Assembly (NCBI RefSeq): GCF_918697865.1
Contig: NZ_CAKKMV010000007.1
Location: 124,001 to 188,000, forward strand
Source of the DNA: Massilia sp. Bi118
GTDB lineage: Bacteria > Pseudomonadota > Gammaproteobacteria > Burkholderiales > Burkholderiaceae_D
Direction of reading: 5' to 3'
DNA: 64,000 nt
In this document: positions 54,288 to 63,659 of the stretch, piece after piece
How positions within the stretch are numbered: the first letter of the stretch is position 1
Layout: each line of letters opens with the position of its first letter
Program-made: the position numbers and the translations under genes
Notes under the pieces: model-generated
The model's database searches: none
Told to the model about the DNA's origin: nothing
The model's input: the letters and a program-made list of their open reading frames with translations, nothing else

Positions 54288-54946
54288 AGGCGATTCCTGG
54301 TGCGCTGACGGTCGAGCTGGGCGGAGACCAGTTGGTCTTGCTGCCGCAGAAAGCCGCGTTATGGCCGCGCGAGCGCATGCTGATCATCGCCGACATTCAC
54401 TTCGGCAAGGCGGCGGCTTTCCGCTCCTTCGGCATTCCGGTGCCGAAAGGGACGACCAGCGAAAACCTGCACGGCCTCGACGAACTGATCGACCTGACCG
54501 GCGCCAGGCACGTGCTTTTCCTGGGCGACTTCCTGCACGCGCGCGCGGCCCACGCGGCGTCGACGCAGGCGGCGATGCTGGCCTGGCGCCGCAAACGCTG
54601 CGAGCTGACCCTGACCCTGGTGCGCGGCAACCACGACAAGCATGCTGGCGACCCGGCCGGCGAGCTCGGCATCGATCTCGTCGACGAGCCCTGGACGGTG
54701 GGGCCGTTTTCCTTTTGCCACCACCCGGACATCGTTGCGCCCGGCTACGTGCTGGCCGGACACGTGCACCCGGTCTATGTATTGGCGACCCGCTCGGACG
54801 CGCTGCGCCTGCCGTGCTTTATTGCCGGGCCACAGCGCATGATCCTGCCGTCCTTCGGGGCATTTACCGGCGGACACGCACTCAAGCCCGAGCCGGGCGA
54901 GCGCGTATGGGTGAGCTCGGGCGAGGCGGTGCACAGCGTACGTTAG
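54284..54946 (+). CDS. pdeM: Ligase-associated endonuclease PdeM
   Basis: The 220-residue calcineurin-fold enzyme shows [36 protein letters not shown] and [10 protein letters not shown], the metal ligand motifs of PdeM. It ends the exonuclease-ligase-helicase-PdeM cluster and overlaps the helicase gene by four bases. It probably trims or nicks DNA ends before ligation. Confidence 0.92.
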   Translation: MKAIPGALTVELGGDQLVLLPQKAALWPRERMLIIADIHFGKAAAFRSFGIPVPKGTTSENLHGLDELIDLTGARHVLFLGDFLHARAAHAASTQAAMLAWRRKRCELTLTLVRGNHDKHAGDPAGELGIDLVDEPWTVGPFSFCHHPDIVAPGYVLAGHVHPVYVLATRSDALRLPCFIAGPQRMILPSFGAFTGGHALKPEPGERVWVSSGEAVHSVR

Positions 54947-55015
54947 CGCACCGAGATACGGTCGTGTGCGGCGTAAGCTGGTCACATTGATAATTTCCGT
55001 TCGCAGGAGGACACC

Positions 55016-56146
55016 ATGGCAACAACCCGACAGACACTCGCCGCGGCCGTGGTTGCCGCGCTGCCGCTCTTCGCGGCCACCGTGCCGGCCCCTGTGCAGG
55101 CCCAGGAACATCCGCGTGCCCGCCAGATGGAGCCGCGCATCGAAGGCTTCAACGTCAACGAGCTGCGCCGCATCGAACCTGGCGCCGAACTGAACTTCGA
55201 AGTCTTCGGCACGCCGGGCGGCAACGCCTCGGTGCGCATCGACGGCGCCACCCGCAACCTGAACCTGGTCGAAACCCGTCCCGGCACTTACTCGGGCACC
55301 TACACGATCGGCCGCCATGACCGCATCCGTCCGGACAGCGGCGTCACCGCCAACCTGCGCGTGAACGGCATGGTCAAGACCCAGGCCCTGGCTGCCACCA
55401 TCGTGCGCGTGCCGGAACGCGTGAGCCCCGCCGACCGCGCCATGGCCGGCACGCCGCGCGTGCAATCCTTCGACGTGCGCGGCAGCGACGACCTCGGTCC
55501 TGGCCACGAGCTGCGCTTTACCGTGGCAGGCACGCCGGGCGCGCGGGTTGAAGTCCAGATCGCCGGCACCTCCGGCATCTTCACGCTGCCGGAAGTGCGG
55601 CCGGGCGAGTACGACGGCGTGTACACGATCCGCCGCGGCGACAATATCGCACCGGACGCCTCGGTGACGGCAACCATCAAATCCAACGGCCGCTATTCGA
55701 CCGCGACCCTGGGCCAGCCCCTGCTGGCGGGTGGACGCGTGCGTGGCGACCGCATGGATGATCGCCGCGATGCCCGGCGCGACGACCGCCGTGCCGACGA
55801 CAGCCAGCGCGTGGCCCGTTATTGCACCAGTTGCGCAACGGTGGAATCGGTGAACGTGATCGAAGCCGAAGCCGGCGCGGCCGGTACGCTGGGCGGCGCC
55901 GCGGTGGGCGGCCTGCTGGGCAACCAGGTGGGCAGCGGCAGCGGCCGTACGGCGGCGACCGTGGCCGGTGCGGTCGGCGGCGCCATCGCCGGACGCGCGA
56001 TCGAGCGCAACGCCCGCGCACCGCGCTATGAGGTGGTGGTGCGCTATGAAAACGGCGCAACCCAGTCTATCCGTTACGACAACGACCCGGGCTTCCGCGT
56101 GGGGGAGCAGGTCAAGGTCGCCGATGGCGTTCTGACCCGGAACTGA
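55016..56146 (+). CDS. Secreted protein with two beta domains and a glycine-zipper 2TM tail
   Basis: The 376-residue protein has a signal peptide (cleavage near VQAQ), then two similar ~85-residue beta-rich domains (about 40-125 and 150-230). Each contains a PGTYSGTYTIGR or PGEYDGVYTIRR-type motif. A basic Asp/Arg-rich linker (DDRRDARRDDRRADD) follows, and a glycine-zipper hydrophobic hairpin (GTLGGAAVGGLLGNQVG to GAVGGAIAGRAIE) ends in a short beta tail. Glycine-zipper 2TM proteins sit in the outer membrane (SlyB/Pcp-like). It lacks a lipobox Cys. A duplication within one protein is likely. Confidence 0.8.
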   Translation: MATTRQTLAAAVVAALPLFAATVPAPVQAQEHPRARQMEPRIEGFNVNELRRIEPGAELNFEVFGTPGGNASVRIDGATRNLNLVETRPGTYSGTYTIGRHDRIRPDSGVTANLRVNGMVKTQALAATIVRVPERVSPADRAMAGTPRVQSFDVRGSDDLGPGHELRFTVAGTPGARVEVQIAGTSGIFTLPEVRPGEYDGVYTIRRGDNIAPDASVTATIKSNGRYSTATLGQPLLAGGRVRGDRMDDRRDARRDDRRADDSQRVARYCTSCATVESVNVIEAEAGAAGTLGGAAVGGLLGNQVGSGSGRTAATVAGAVGGAIAGRAIERNARAPRYEVVVRYENGATQSIRYDNDPGFRVGEQVKVADGVLTRN

Positions 56147-56248
56147 CCAAAAGCCCCCATGGCGGCGTTGCATCGTCTCGCCGTACTAACGTACTGTCTT
56201 CGACGATGCGCCTTGCCCTGGGGGCTTTTATCCGGTGCCAGAAACGAC

Positions 56249-56280
56249 AAAGCCGGCTCCGCAAGGGGCCGGCTTTTTTA
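56249..56280 (+). terminator. Bidirectional terminator between the glycine-zipper and Crp/Fnr genes
   Basis: AAAGCCGGC pairs with GCCGGCTTT around a GC-rich loop and is followed by TTTTTT. A second long inverted repeat with GCCCCCA/TGGGGGC arms (about 56151-56230) lies just upstream. Confidence 0.85.
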
Positions 56281-56297
56281 TGGCTGCTTCATGGCGC

Positions 56298-57155
56298 TCA
56301 GACCGCTGCCAGCACCGCGCCGTCGCCCGAGGACTCGGCGTCCGCCTTGTGCTTGGCGTTCTGCTTGGCGCGCGAGCGCGAGGGCGGCAGGCGGCGCAGG
56401 GTCTTGAGTGCTTCCGGATCCTTGATGCCGATGGTGCGCTGGTCGACGGTGATCAGGCCGATCTCGTTGAAGGCCGACAGCGTGCGGCTGACGGTTTCGA
56501 GGGTCAGGCCGAGGTAGCTGCCGATCTCGTGACGCGTCATGCGCAGGTTGAACAGTTTGCTGGAGTAGCCCATCGCGGCAAAGCGATCGGCCAGCGAGAT
56601 CAGGAAGCGGGCCACGCGCGCTTCCGCCGACAGGGCGCCGAGCATGCCGATCATGGCCTGTTCGCGCACCAGTTCGCGGCTCATCACCCCGTACATCAGG
56701 TTCTCCAGCTCGGCATGCACCCTCCCCAGGGCAGTGAGCTTCTTGAACGGTACGAGGATCAGGTCGCAGTCGGACAGGGCGACGGCTTCCGAGGCGTAAT
56801 GGCGGGTGTGGATGCCGTCGACGCCGAGCATGTCCCCCTTCATCGGGAAGCTCAGCACCTGTTCGTTGCCGAATTCGTCGATCAGCACCGTTTTCAGGAA
56901 GCCGGAGTTGACGATGTACAGGGTGTCGAAGGCTTGTCCGATCGTGTGCACGCGCTGGCCCGTCTTGAACTGCACGTGCTGGAACAGGAGTTCCTCGGTA
57001 TTCATCGATACGGCGGCCGGGATATGGAGCAGGTCGCAGACCTCTTTCAGGTTGGACCACAGGCGACCCTGGCGCTGGCGCCCGGCTTCCATCTGTGACG
57101 AGTGCAGAGTCGAGGGGGAGGCGTTACGCTGTTCTGACATTGGCTGGGACTGCAT
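56298..57155 (-). CDS. Crp/Fnr family transcription regulator
   Basis: I choose 57155 because TGGAG lies 6 nt upstream; starts at 57161 and 57179 are possible. The product is 285 residues. The N-terminal cyclic-nucleotide-binding fold (about 50-175) is followed by a helix-turn-helix with MTRHEIGSYLGLTLETVSRTLSAF, very close to FNR's recognition helix. The N-terminal cysteine cluster that binds the [4Fe-4S] centre of FNR is not seen (single Cys in KEVCDLL). The basic C-terminal tail (RSRAKQNAKHK) is unusual. It may read FNR-like TTGAT sites by a different signal. Confidence 0.87.
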   Translation of the reverse strand: MQSQPMSEQRNASPSTLHSSQMEAGRQRQGRLWSNLKEVCDLLHIPAAVSMNTEELLFQHVQFKTGQRVHTIGQAFDTLYIVNSGFLKTVLIDEFGNEQVLSFPMKGDMLGVDGIHTRHYASEAVALSDCDLILVPFKKLTALGRVHAELENLMYGVMSRELVREQAMIGMLGALSAEARVARFLISLADRFAAMGYSSKLFNLRMTRHEIGSYLGLTLETVSRTLSAFNEIGLITVDQRTIGIKDPEALKTLRRLPPSRSRAKQNAKHKADAESSGDGAVLAAV

Positions 57156-57463
57156 ACTCATCTCCAGGTTTAGGAACATGAAATTTCTGGCGGCTCAATG
57201 CGGAGAATGGACCGCAAGCAAGTCGAAACGCTGAAGTCAGTATGCCAACACGAGTTCGGCATTCATATCAGCAACGGCTGAATGTGTAGGTAGGAAGGTG
57301 AGGCAGGGCTTAGGAATATTCTTACTGACTGCTGCCGCTTCCGAGGGAGAGCAGGGCATATCCGTGTAGGATAGCTGCGGTGAAGAGGCCGTCTCCTGGG
57401 CGTCACGCACTGGGCGTGGAAACCACAGTCAGGCCATGATGTCTAAGACGAATTGGGTGGTGC
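57156..57463 (-). other. Intergenic region, 308 bp
   Basis: No gene is seen. The AT-richer part next to 57155 should hold the promoter of the Crp/Fnr gene. I see no clear FNR-type palindrome. The rest is downstream of the response regulator and lacks an obvious terminator. Confidence 0.4.
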
Positions 57464-58108
57464 TCAGGCTTTCATCGGCGCCAGCAGCCGGTGGGCCACC
57501 GCGTACTGCACCATTTCCGACAGCGAGGTCATGCCCATCTTCTGCATGATGCGCGTCTTGTGAGTGCTCACTGTCTTCACCGAAAGATGCAGGTTGTTGG
57601 CGATCTCGGTGATCGACTTGCCGCCTACTAATAGAGAGAAGACTTCGAACTCGCGGTCCGACAGCTGCTTGTGCAGCAGCTGCTCGTTCGGCGCCATGAT
57701 GTTCAGCGCCAGTTGCTCGGCCACTTCGGTACTGATATAAGGACGGCCCGAGGCCACCTTGCGGATCGCCCCGACCAGCTGGGTGCCGGCGCTCTCCTTG
57801 GTCAGGTAGCCCTGGGCGCCGGCGCGGATCGCGCGCACCGCATACTGCTCTTCCTCGTGCATGGTGAGGATCAGGATGGCCAGCTTGGGCGCTTCGCTGC
57901 GCACCTGGCGAATCAGGTCGACGCCGCTGCGGCCCGGCATCGACAGGTCGAGCAGCAGCAGGTCGAAACCGCCCTGGCGCACCAGCGACAGCACTTCGAA
58001 ACCGTTGATGGCTTCGCCGACGATCTCGATGTCGAGGGCGCCGTCGAGGATGCGCTTGAGGCCTTCGCGCATGATGGTGTGGTCGTCAGCGATGACTATG
58101 CGAATCAT
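57464..58108 (-). CDS. NarL/FixJ-type response regulator
   Basis: The 214-residue protein has a receiver (VIADDHTIMREGL; phospho-Asp in LLLLDLSMPGRSG; switch Lys in GYLTKESAG) and a LuxR-type helix-turn-helix (LSDREFEVFSLLVGGKSITEIANNLHLSVKTVSTHKTRIMQKMG). No histidine kinase lies nearby, so its partner is elsewhere. Its neighbours, a Crp/Fnr regulator and a universal stress protein, suggest redox or low-oxygen stress control. Confidence 0.92.
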   Translation of the reverse strand: MIRIVIADDHTIMREGLKRILDGALDIEIVGEAINGFEVLSLVRQGGFDLLLLDLSMPGRSGVDLIRQVRSEAPKLAILILTMHEEEQYAVRAIRAGAQGYLTKESAGTQLVGAIRKVASGRPYISTEVAEQLALNIMAPNEQLLHKQLSDREFEVFSLLVGGKSITEIANNLHLSVKTVSTHKTRIMQKMGMTSLSEMVQYAVAHRLLAPMKA

Positions 58109-58213
58109 AGAGGTTCCCCAGAGTGCAATGTGCAGCGTAAATTACACGCTAGCACATTGCCAGAACATAAATTGTATTATTTTTGGAATGACCCTATAGC
58201 CTGAATGGATGGT

Positions 58214-58678
58214 TCAGGTACCGGGTTCGCGGATCAGGCGGTGCACCAGGACCGGCTTGCTGGTCTGCGACAGCACCTTGTTCGTGACGCTACCGAGCAG
58301 CAACTGGCCCCATCCGCTGCGGCCGTGCGAGCCCATGAAGATCAGGTCGCAGTGTTGTTGTTCAGCCACGTCGACGATCTTCAGCGCCGCCGAGTCCGAA
58401 AACGCCGTCATGCAGGAATGCTTCAGTCCGGCCTGGTCCGCCGAGCGCATGATCTTGCCCATGTACTCCTCGCCCATGCGCCGCATCTGCGCCATGTATT
58501 CCTCCTCGCTGGGGTAGGAAGGCGGGATGATTTCGACATACACGGGATACTGGTAGTCGGGCGCGACGAACAGCGCGAGCACTTCGGCTCCCATCTGTTG
58601 CGCGAACTGGACGCCGGCGCAGGCGGTGTGCTGGGACACCGCGGAACCGTCGGTGGTGATCAGAATTTTCTGGTACAT
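58214..58678 (-). CDS. Universal stress protein, UspA family
   Basis: The 154-residue protein has the UspA fold: ILITTDGSAVSQHTA at the N-terminus and the ATP-binding signature GSHGRSGWGQLLLGSVTNKVL near the C-terminus. It therefore belongs to the ATP-binding subgroup. GGAGGG precedes the ATG. It is 105 bp upstream of the response regulator in the same direction. Confidence 0.9.
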   Translation of the reverse strand: MYQKILITTDGSAVSQHTACAGVQFAQQMGAEVLALFVAPDYQYPVYVEIIPPSYPSEEEYMAQMRRMGEEYMGKIMRSADQAGLKHSCMTAFSDSAALKIVDVAEQQHCDLIFMGSHGRSGWGQLLLGSVTNKVLSQTSKPVLVHRLIREPGT

Positions 58679-59041
58679 GGTGAGCCCTCCCTCACGTCAC
58701 GTTACCTGCTTATTGTAGTCCTCCTGATCATCCTTGGCAGATGGTAAATGCTTGATCTTGCTCAGTGATGTGTTTGCTTTCTGCCTTGAAAACATTGACT
58801 GACATAAAGCCCGCGATAAAAAAATACAACACTTGCTTTGTGAAAATATTCAGAAACAGTTGGAAATGATGGTCGATTGACTAAGTTTATTGCGCCAATG
58901 CGCAACGGTGTCTTTTCCGAGATTTACCTACGGCAACCACGCTGCTACACTCCCTGCAATACCCTTGCCGTCAACGTATTGACGGCAGCAAGCACAGTAC
59001 AGATCATCGCGACATTTACACATTATGGAGAAGCAGGGACT
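58679..59041 (+). other. Divergent intergenic region, 363 bp
   Basis: It is AT-rich relative to the flanks and probably carries divergent promoters for the UspA gene and for cheZ-cheA. A plus-strand frame from 58877 runs into cheZ but has no ribosome binding site. I do not see a full flagellar sigma-28 site. Confidence 0.4.
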
Positions 59042-59911
59042 ATGACCGACGCCGCTGACGATTTCGACGCATTATTCGAGGAAGTGGCAGCGCAGCGAGC
59101 CAGCGCGCCGGCCCCGGCTCCGGCTCCGGCTCCGGCGCCCGAGCCCGCCGCCGCCAGTGACGACACTGACGACCTCGAGGCCCTGTTCGACCAGGTAGCA
59201 TCAAGCGCTGCGCCCGCCGCACCGGCTGCAGCTGCACCGGCCGGCACACCGGCGCCGGCCGCCGCCACCGAAGCCACCGACGATCCGGATGGCCAGGTGA
59301 TGTACGCCCGCCTGGGCAGCATCGTGCGCATCATGCACGACTCGCTGCGCGAACTCGGCTACGACAAGGCGCTCACTGAAGCCTCGTCGCAAATCGTGGA
59401 CGCCCAGGACCGCCTGGAATACGTCGCCAGCCTGACCGAGCAGGCCGCCAACAAGGTCCTGAACACACTGGACGAAGGCATGCCGGCCCAGGACATCCTG
59501 TCGAAGCAGGCCAAGGACATGGAAAGCCGCTGGGCCGACCTGTTCGCCGGCAAGCTGTCGATCGAGCAGTTCAAGGCGCTGGCCGGCGATTCGCGCGGCT
59601 TCGCCCAGGCCGTGTCGGAAGCGACCGAAGCCGAGAAGGCGCGCCTGCTCGAAATCATGATGGCGCAGGACTTCCAGGACATCACCGGCCAGCTGATCAA
59701 GAAGGTCGTGAAGATCACCCAGACCGTCGAGAACGAGCTGGCCCAGCTGCTGCGCGACAGCGCCCCGGCCGAGGTCAAGGAAAAGCTGGCGCAGAAACAG
59801 GCTGTGCAGGAACAGGAAAAGCCGGCTGAGCTGATGCAGGGCCCCTCGGTGCCGACCGCGGCGCTGGACCAGGATAGTGTCGATGACCTTCTTGCCGATC
59901 TGGGATTCTAA
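59042..59911 (+). CDS. cheZ: CheZ-type chemotaxis phosphatase
   Basis: The start at 59042 (MTDAADDFDALFEEVA) gives 289 residues, longer than the ~215 of enterobacterial CheZ. The N-terminal ~90 residues hold two acidic DDFDALFEEVA/DDLEALFDQVA motifs joined by a Pro-Ala linker. The four-helix core has SQIVDAQDRLEYVASLTEQAA and the catalytic segment MAQDFQDITGQLI. The C-terminal SVDDLLADLGF is the CheY-binding peptide. CheZ dephosphorylates CheY-P. It touches cheA downstream. Confidence 0.9.
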   Translation: MTDAADDFDALFEEVAAQRASAPAPAPAPAPAPEPAAASDDTDDLEALFDQVASSAAPAAPAAAAPAGTPAPAAATEATDDPDGQVMYARLGSIVRIMHDSLRELGYDKALTEASSQIVDAQDRLEYVASLTEQAANKVLNTLDEGMPAQDILSKQAKDMESRWADLFAGKLSIEQFKALAGDSRGFAQAVSEATEAEKARLLEIMMAQDFQDITGQLIKKVVKITQTVENELAQLLRDSAPAEVKEKLAQKQAVQEQEKPAELMQGPSVPTAALDQDSVDDLLADLGF

Positions 59912-61794
59912 TGGATGAAATGCTCAAGGATTTCGTCATCGAGGCGTTGGATCTGGCGACCAACGTCGAGGAGCATCTGCTCCGCCTCGAACGCGATCCG
60001 GATAACAAGGAAACGCTGAACGCGGTGTTCCGCTCGTTCCACACCATCAAGGGTGGCGCGGGCTTCATGGGACTGCCTGCGCTGGTGACCGCCTGCCACC
60101 TGACGGAAAACCTGTTCGACGCGCTGCGCACCGGCGCGGCCCCGGTCACGCCGTCGGCGATCGAGGCGTCGCTGCAGGCTTCCGGCTTCGTCGCCGACCA
60201 GCTCAACGATCTGAACAACGGCACCGCGCCGGAGCAGCTGGCGCCGATGCCGGCCGACCTCGAGCGCCTGCTGAAGGATGCGATCGACGGCAAGGATGCG
60301 CCGAAGGCTGCCGCACCGGCCGCCGCCGCGCCTGCGCCTGCGCCCGCAGCGGCCCCGGTGGCGCCTGTCGCCACTGCAGCGCCGGCCGCAGCCGCTCCCG
60401 TGGGCGACGATGGCCTGGACTGGGAAGCCATGTACATGGCGGTGGTCCCGGCGGGCACGCATGTCCCGGCAGAAGCTGCTCAGGAGGCGGCGCCGGCCGC
60501 AGCGGTGGCGACGCAAGTTGCTGCCGCCGCCGAATCCGCTCCGGCCAAGCCGGGCTGGGACGGCATCGAGCGTCGCGGCAGTGAAAAGCCGGCGCAGAAC
60601 GCCGCCGCCAAGGCCGACGAGAGCATCCGTATCGACGCGGTCAAGCTGGATGCGCTGCTGGAAGTGGCCGGCGAATCGGTGCAGGCCGCCAACCAGGCCG
60701 CCGTGCTGCTGGAGCGCCTGTCGCAGTTCAAGTTCGAAGGCCAGGCCGCCACCCTGATGGCGACCCTGACCGAGACCCTGGAGCGCGCCTCGCGCTATTC
60801 GGCCGAGCTGCAGCGCGCCACGCTGGCGACCCGCATGCAGCCGGTGGGCCGCCTGTTCCAGAAATTCCCGCGCCTGGTGCGCGAACTGGCCAAGGACCTC
60901 GGCAAGGAAGTCGAGCTCACCATCGAAGGCGCGGAGACCGAAGTCGACCGCGTTGTGGTGGACAGCCTGTACGACCCGCTGGTGCACATGCTGCGCAATG
61001 CGCTCGACCACGGTGTCGAAGGTCCGGAAGACCGCGTCGCCAACGGCAAGCCTGCCAAGGCCTACATCCTGCTGAAAGCCTGGCAGGAAGCCAACAGCGT
61101 CATGATCGTGCTGCAGGACGATGGCCGCGGCATGGACCCGGCCAAGCTGCGCAAGAAGGCGATGGAGAAGGGCCTGATTTCCGAGCACCAGGCGACGTCG
61201 GACGACGAAGCGTATCAACTGGTGTTCCTGCCGGGCTTCTCGACCAAGGAAGTGGCGTCCTCGGTCTCGGGCCGCGGCGTCGGCATGGACGTGGTCAAGA
61301 CCGCCGTCGAAAAGAACCGCGGCGCGATCCGCATCGACTCGAACCTCGGCACGGGCACCAAGTTCTCGATCCGCCTGCCGATCGAACTGTCGATCGTGCC
61401 GACCATGCTGGTGTCCACCTCGGGCGCCCAGCTGGCCCTGCCGATGGCGGTGGTCGAGCGCGTGGTCGAGCTGCCGGAAACCTTCATGCAGGTCGGCGGC
61501 GCCCCGGTGCTGAAAGACCAGGGCCGCCCGCTGCCGGTGCGCTCGCTGGCGGCCTCGCTGGGCTACGAGGAGTGCTCGGAGCGCGTCGGCATCGTCATCA
61601 ACGCGCCCCAGCCCTACATCATCGCGGTGGAAGCCGTGGACGGCACGGCCGACCTGGTGATCAAGCCGATGACGGCGCTGCACGTCGAAGGCATCACCGG
61701 TACCGCGCGCTCCGCCGAGGGTTCGCTGGTGCTGGTGGTGGGCCTGTCCTTCCTGATGGACGGCTGCCGCTCCTCAGTGCGCCTCGCTGCATAA
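59911..61794 (+). CDS. cheA: CheA-type histidine kinase
   Basis: The 627-residue protein has an Hpt domain with the phospho-His in FHTIKGGAGFMG (His44). An Ala/Pro-rich linker (130-200), the dimerisation helices, HATPase_c (DPLVHMLRNALDHG; DDGRGMD; GRGVGMDVVKT) and a CheW-like regulatory domain follow. No separate CheY/CheB-binding P2 domain is evident. It makes a pair with cheZ, with no CheY, CheW or receptor gene adjacent, so it is likely part of a chemosensory or pilus-type system with parts elsewhere. Confidence 0.92.
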   Translation: MDEMLKDFVIEALDLATNVEEHLLRLERDPDNKETLNAVFRSFHTIKGGAGFMGLPALVTACHLTENLFDALRTGAAPVTPSAIEASLQASGFVADQLNDLNNGTAPEQLAPMPADLERLLKDAIDGKDAPKAAAPAAAAPAPAPAAAPVAPVATAAPAAAAPVGDDGLDWEAMYMAVVPAGTHVPAEAAQEAAPAAAVATQVAAAAESAPAKPGWDGIERRGSEKPAQNAAAKADESIRIDAVKLDALLEVAGESVQAANQAAVLLERLSQFKFEGQAATLMATLTETLERASRYSAELQRATLATRMQPVGRLFQKFPRLVRELAKDLGKEVELTIEGAETEVDRVVVDSLYDPLVHMLRNALDHGVEGPEDRVANGKPAKAYILLKAWQEANSVMIVLQDDGRGMDPAKLRKKAMEKGLISEHQATSDDEAYQLVFLPGFSTKEVASSVSGRGVGMDVVKTAVEKNRGAIRIDSNLGTGTKFSIRLPIELSIVPTMLVSTSGAQLALPMAVVERVVELPETFMQVGGAPVLKDQGRPLPVRSLAASLGYEECSERVGIVINAPQPYIIAVEAVDGTADLVIKPMTALHVEGITGTARSAEGSLVLVVGLSFLMDGCRSSVRLAA

Positions 61795-61817
61795 AAGCAA
61801 CAGCTTACAAAGCCAAG

Positions 61818-61855
61818 AATAGCCTGCCCGGAAACGGTGCAGGCTATTTTTATTT
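61818..61855 (+). terminator. Intrinsic terminator of cheA
   Basis: AATAGCCTGC pairs with GCAGGCTATT around an 11-nt loop and is followed by a T-rich tract. Confidence 0.85.
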
Positions 61856-62002
61856 GCATGTTTGATTTTTCATGCAAATAAAATTTGCACCTGCAGCAAT
61901 CCATTGAAATAATCGTGCAAGAAGCCCGCGGTGACGCAGTGCACAAATATGGCATAATCAAAGACCACACTCGCATGAGGCGAGGGTTTGAATGGATTGG
62001 TC

Positions 62003-63403
62003 ATGTTAAAAACGCTCTACGACAAACTCTGGGACTCGCATGTCGTGCGTGCCGATGCTGATGGCACCACCGTGCTGTATATCGACCGTCACCTGGTTCA
62101 CGAAGTGACCAGCCCCCAGGCCTTCGAAGGCCTGCGCGTGGCGGACCGCCCGCTATGGCGCACCTCCGCCAACCTTGCCGTAGCCGACCACAACGTGCCG
62201 ACCACCGACCGCAGCCACGGCATCGCGGACCCGACCTCGCGCCTGCAGGTCGAAGCGCTCGACAGCAATGCGAAAGCCTTCGGCGTCACCTACTTCAACA
62301 TGAACGACAAGCGCCAGGGCATCGTCCACGTGATCGGCCCGGAGCAGGGCGCCACGCTGCCCGGCATGACCGTGGTCTGCGGCGACTCGCACACCTCGAC
62401 CCACGGCGCCTTCGGCTGCCTGGCGCACGGCATCGGCACCTCGGAAGTCGAGCACGTGATGGCCACGCAGACCCTGTTGGCGAAGAAGTCGAAATCCATG
62501 CTGGTGCAGGTCGACGGCGCGCTGCCGGCCGGCGTCACCGCCAAGGACATCGTGCTGGCCGTGATCGGCAGGATCGGCACCGCAGGCGGCACCGGCTACG
62601 CGATCGAATTCGCCGGCTCGACCATCCGCTCGCTGTCGATGGAAGGCCGGATGACGGTCTGTAACATGGCGATCGAGGCGGGCGCGCGCGCCGGCATGGT
62701 GGCCGTGGACGACACCACCATCGACTACGTGAAGGGCCGTCCCTTCGCACCCGCCGGCCCGCAGTGGGAGCAGGCCGTCGGCTACTGGCGCACCCTGCAC
62801 ACCGACCCGGGCGCGAAGTTCGACATGGTCGTGACCATCAACGCCGCCGAGATCCGTCCGCAGGTCACCTGGGGCACCTCGCCCGAGATGGTGACGACCG
62901 TGGACGGCCGCGTGCCGGATCCGGACAAGGAACGCGACCCGGTCAAGCGCGACGCCATGGAAAAGGCGCTGGTCTACATGGACCTCAAGCCGAACACCCC
63001 GATCGAGGACATCCGCATCGACAAGGTCTTCATCGGCTCCTGCACCAACTCGCGCATCGAGGACCTGCGCGCCGCCGCCGCCATCGTGCGCGGCCGCCAG
63101 CGCGCCTCGAACGTGAAGCTGGCGATGGTGGTGCCGGGTTCGGGCCTGGTGAAGGAACAGGCCGAACGCGAAGGCCTCGATCAGATCTTCAAGGCCGCCG
63201 GCTTCGAATGGCGCGAACCGGGCTGCTCGATGTGCCTGGCCATGAACGCCGACCGCCTCGATCCGGGCGAGCGCTGCGCCTCGACCTCGAACCGCAACTT
63301 CGAAGGGCGGCAGGGGCAGGGCGGGCGTACGCACCTGGTGTCGCCGGCAATGGCGGCGGCGGCGGGGATCGCGGGGCACTTCGTCGACGTGCGCGCACTT
63401 TGA
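62003..63403 (+). CDS. leuC: 3-isopropylmalate dehydratase large subunit
   Basis: The start at 62003 ([15 protein letters not shown]) matches the family; a TTG at 61988 is the alternative. The 466-residue aconitase-fold protein has the [4Fe-4S] ligands in SCTNSR and GCSMCLAMN, and [13 protein letters not shown]. With LeuD it isomerises 2-isopropylmalate to 3-isopropylmalate in leucine synthesis. The small subunit gene starts 335 bp downstream, after an inserted lipoprotein gene and repeats. Confidence 0.95.
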   Translation: MLKTLYDKLWDSHVVRADADGTTVLYIDRHLVHEVTSPQAFEGLRVADRPLWRTSANLAVADHNVPTTDRSHGIADPTSRLQVEALDSNAKAFGVTYFNMNDKRQGIVHVIGPEQGATLPGMTVVCGDSHTSTHGAFGCLAHGIGTSEVEHVMATQTLLAKKSKSMLVQVDGALPAGVTAKDIVLAVIGRIGTAGGTGYAIEFAGSTIRSLSMEGRMTVCNMAIEAGARAGMVAVDDTTIDYVKGRPFAPAGPQWEQAVGYWRTLHTDPGAKFDMVVTINAAEIRPQVTWGTSPEMVTTVDGRVPDPDKERDPVKRDAMEKALVYMDLKPNTPIEDIRIDKVFIGSCTNSRIEDLRAAAAIVRGRQRASNVKLAMVVPGSGLVKEQAEREGLDQIFKAAGFEWREPGCSMCLAMNADRLDPGERCASTSNRNFEGRQGQGGRTHLVSPAMAAAAGIAGHFVDVRAL

Positions 63404-63432
63404 CCAAGGGCTGCTCGGCAGCAAGCAACTTC

Positions 63433-63471
63433 GGGGTCAGAGCCCACCCGAGAAAACCGGGCTCTGACCCC
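63433..63471 (+). repeat. GGGGTCAGAGCCC palindromic repeat, copy 1
   Basis: GGGGTCAGAGCCC (63433-63445) and GGGCTCTGACCCC (63459-63471) form a 13-bp inverted repeat around a 13-nt spacer. It lies between leuC and the lipoprotein gene. Confidence 0.9.
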
Positions 63472-63504
63472 TCCGGATACATGATCATCAAAACATAGGA
63501 AACC

Positions 63505-63627
63505 ATGAAAAAAGCAATCGCTCTCGCACTCATCGCATTCGTTGTCACTGGCTGCAATACCATTTCCGGCGTCGGCAAGGACGTGCAGAAGGTTGGCCAG
63601 GTCATCACGGGCGCGGGCGGCAAGTAA
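63505..63627 (+). CDS. Entericidin A/B-like small lipoprotein
   Basis: The 40-residue product has a lipoprotein signal (MKKAIALALIAFVVTGC, lipobox VTGC) and the mature part NTISGVGKDVQKVGQVITGAGGK, typical of entericidin. A weak TAGGAAACC site precedes the ATG. Entericidins form small membrane lipoproteins linked to stress or cell lysis control. It is embedded between leuC and leuD and flanked by palindromic repeats on both sides. Confidence 0.9.
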   Translation: MKKAIALALIAFVVTGCNTISGVGKDVQKVGQVITGAGGK

Positions 63628-63659
63628 CGATTTACCGATTTGCACACGCCGCGAACTTC

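Noticed and set aside
58679..59041. Possible FNR or sigma-28 site upstream of uspA and cheZ
   Set aside because: Half-sites such as TTGAT and TAAAG occur, but not with the partner half at the required spacing.
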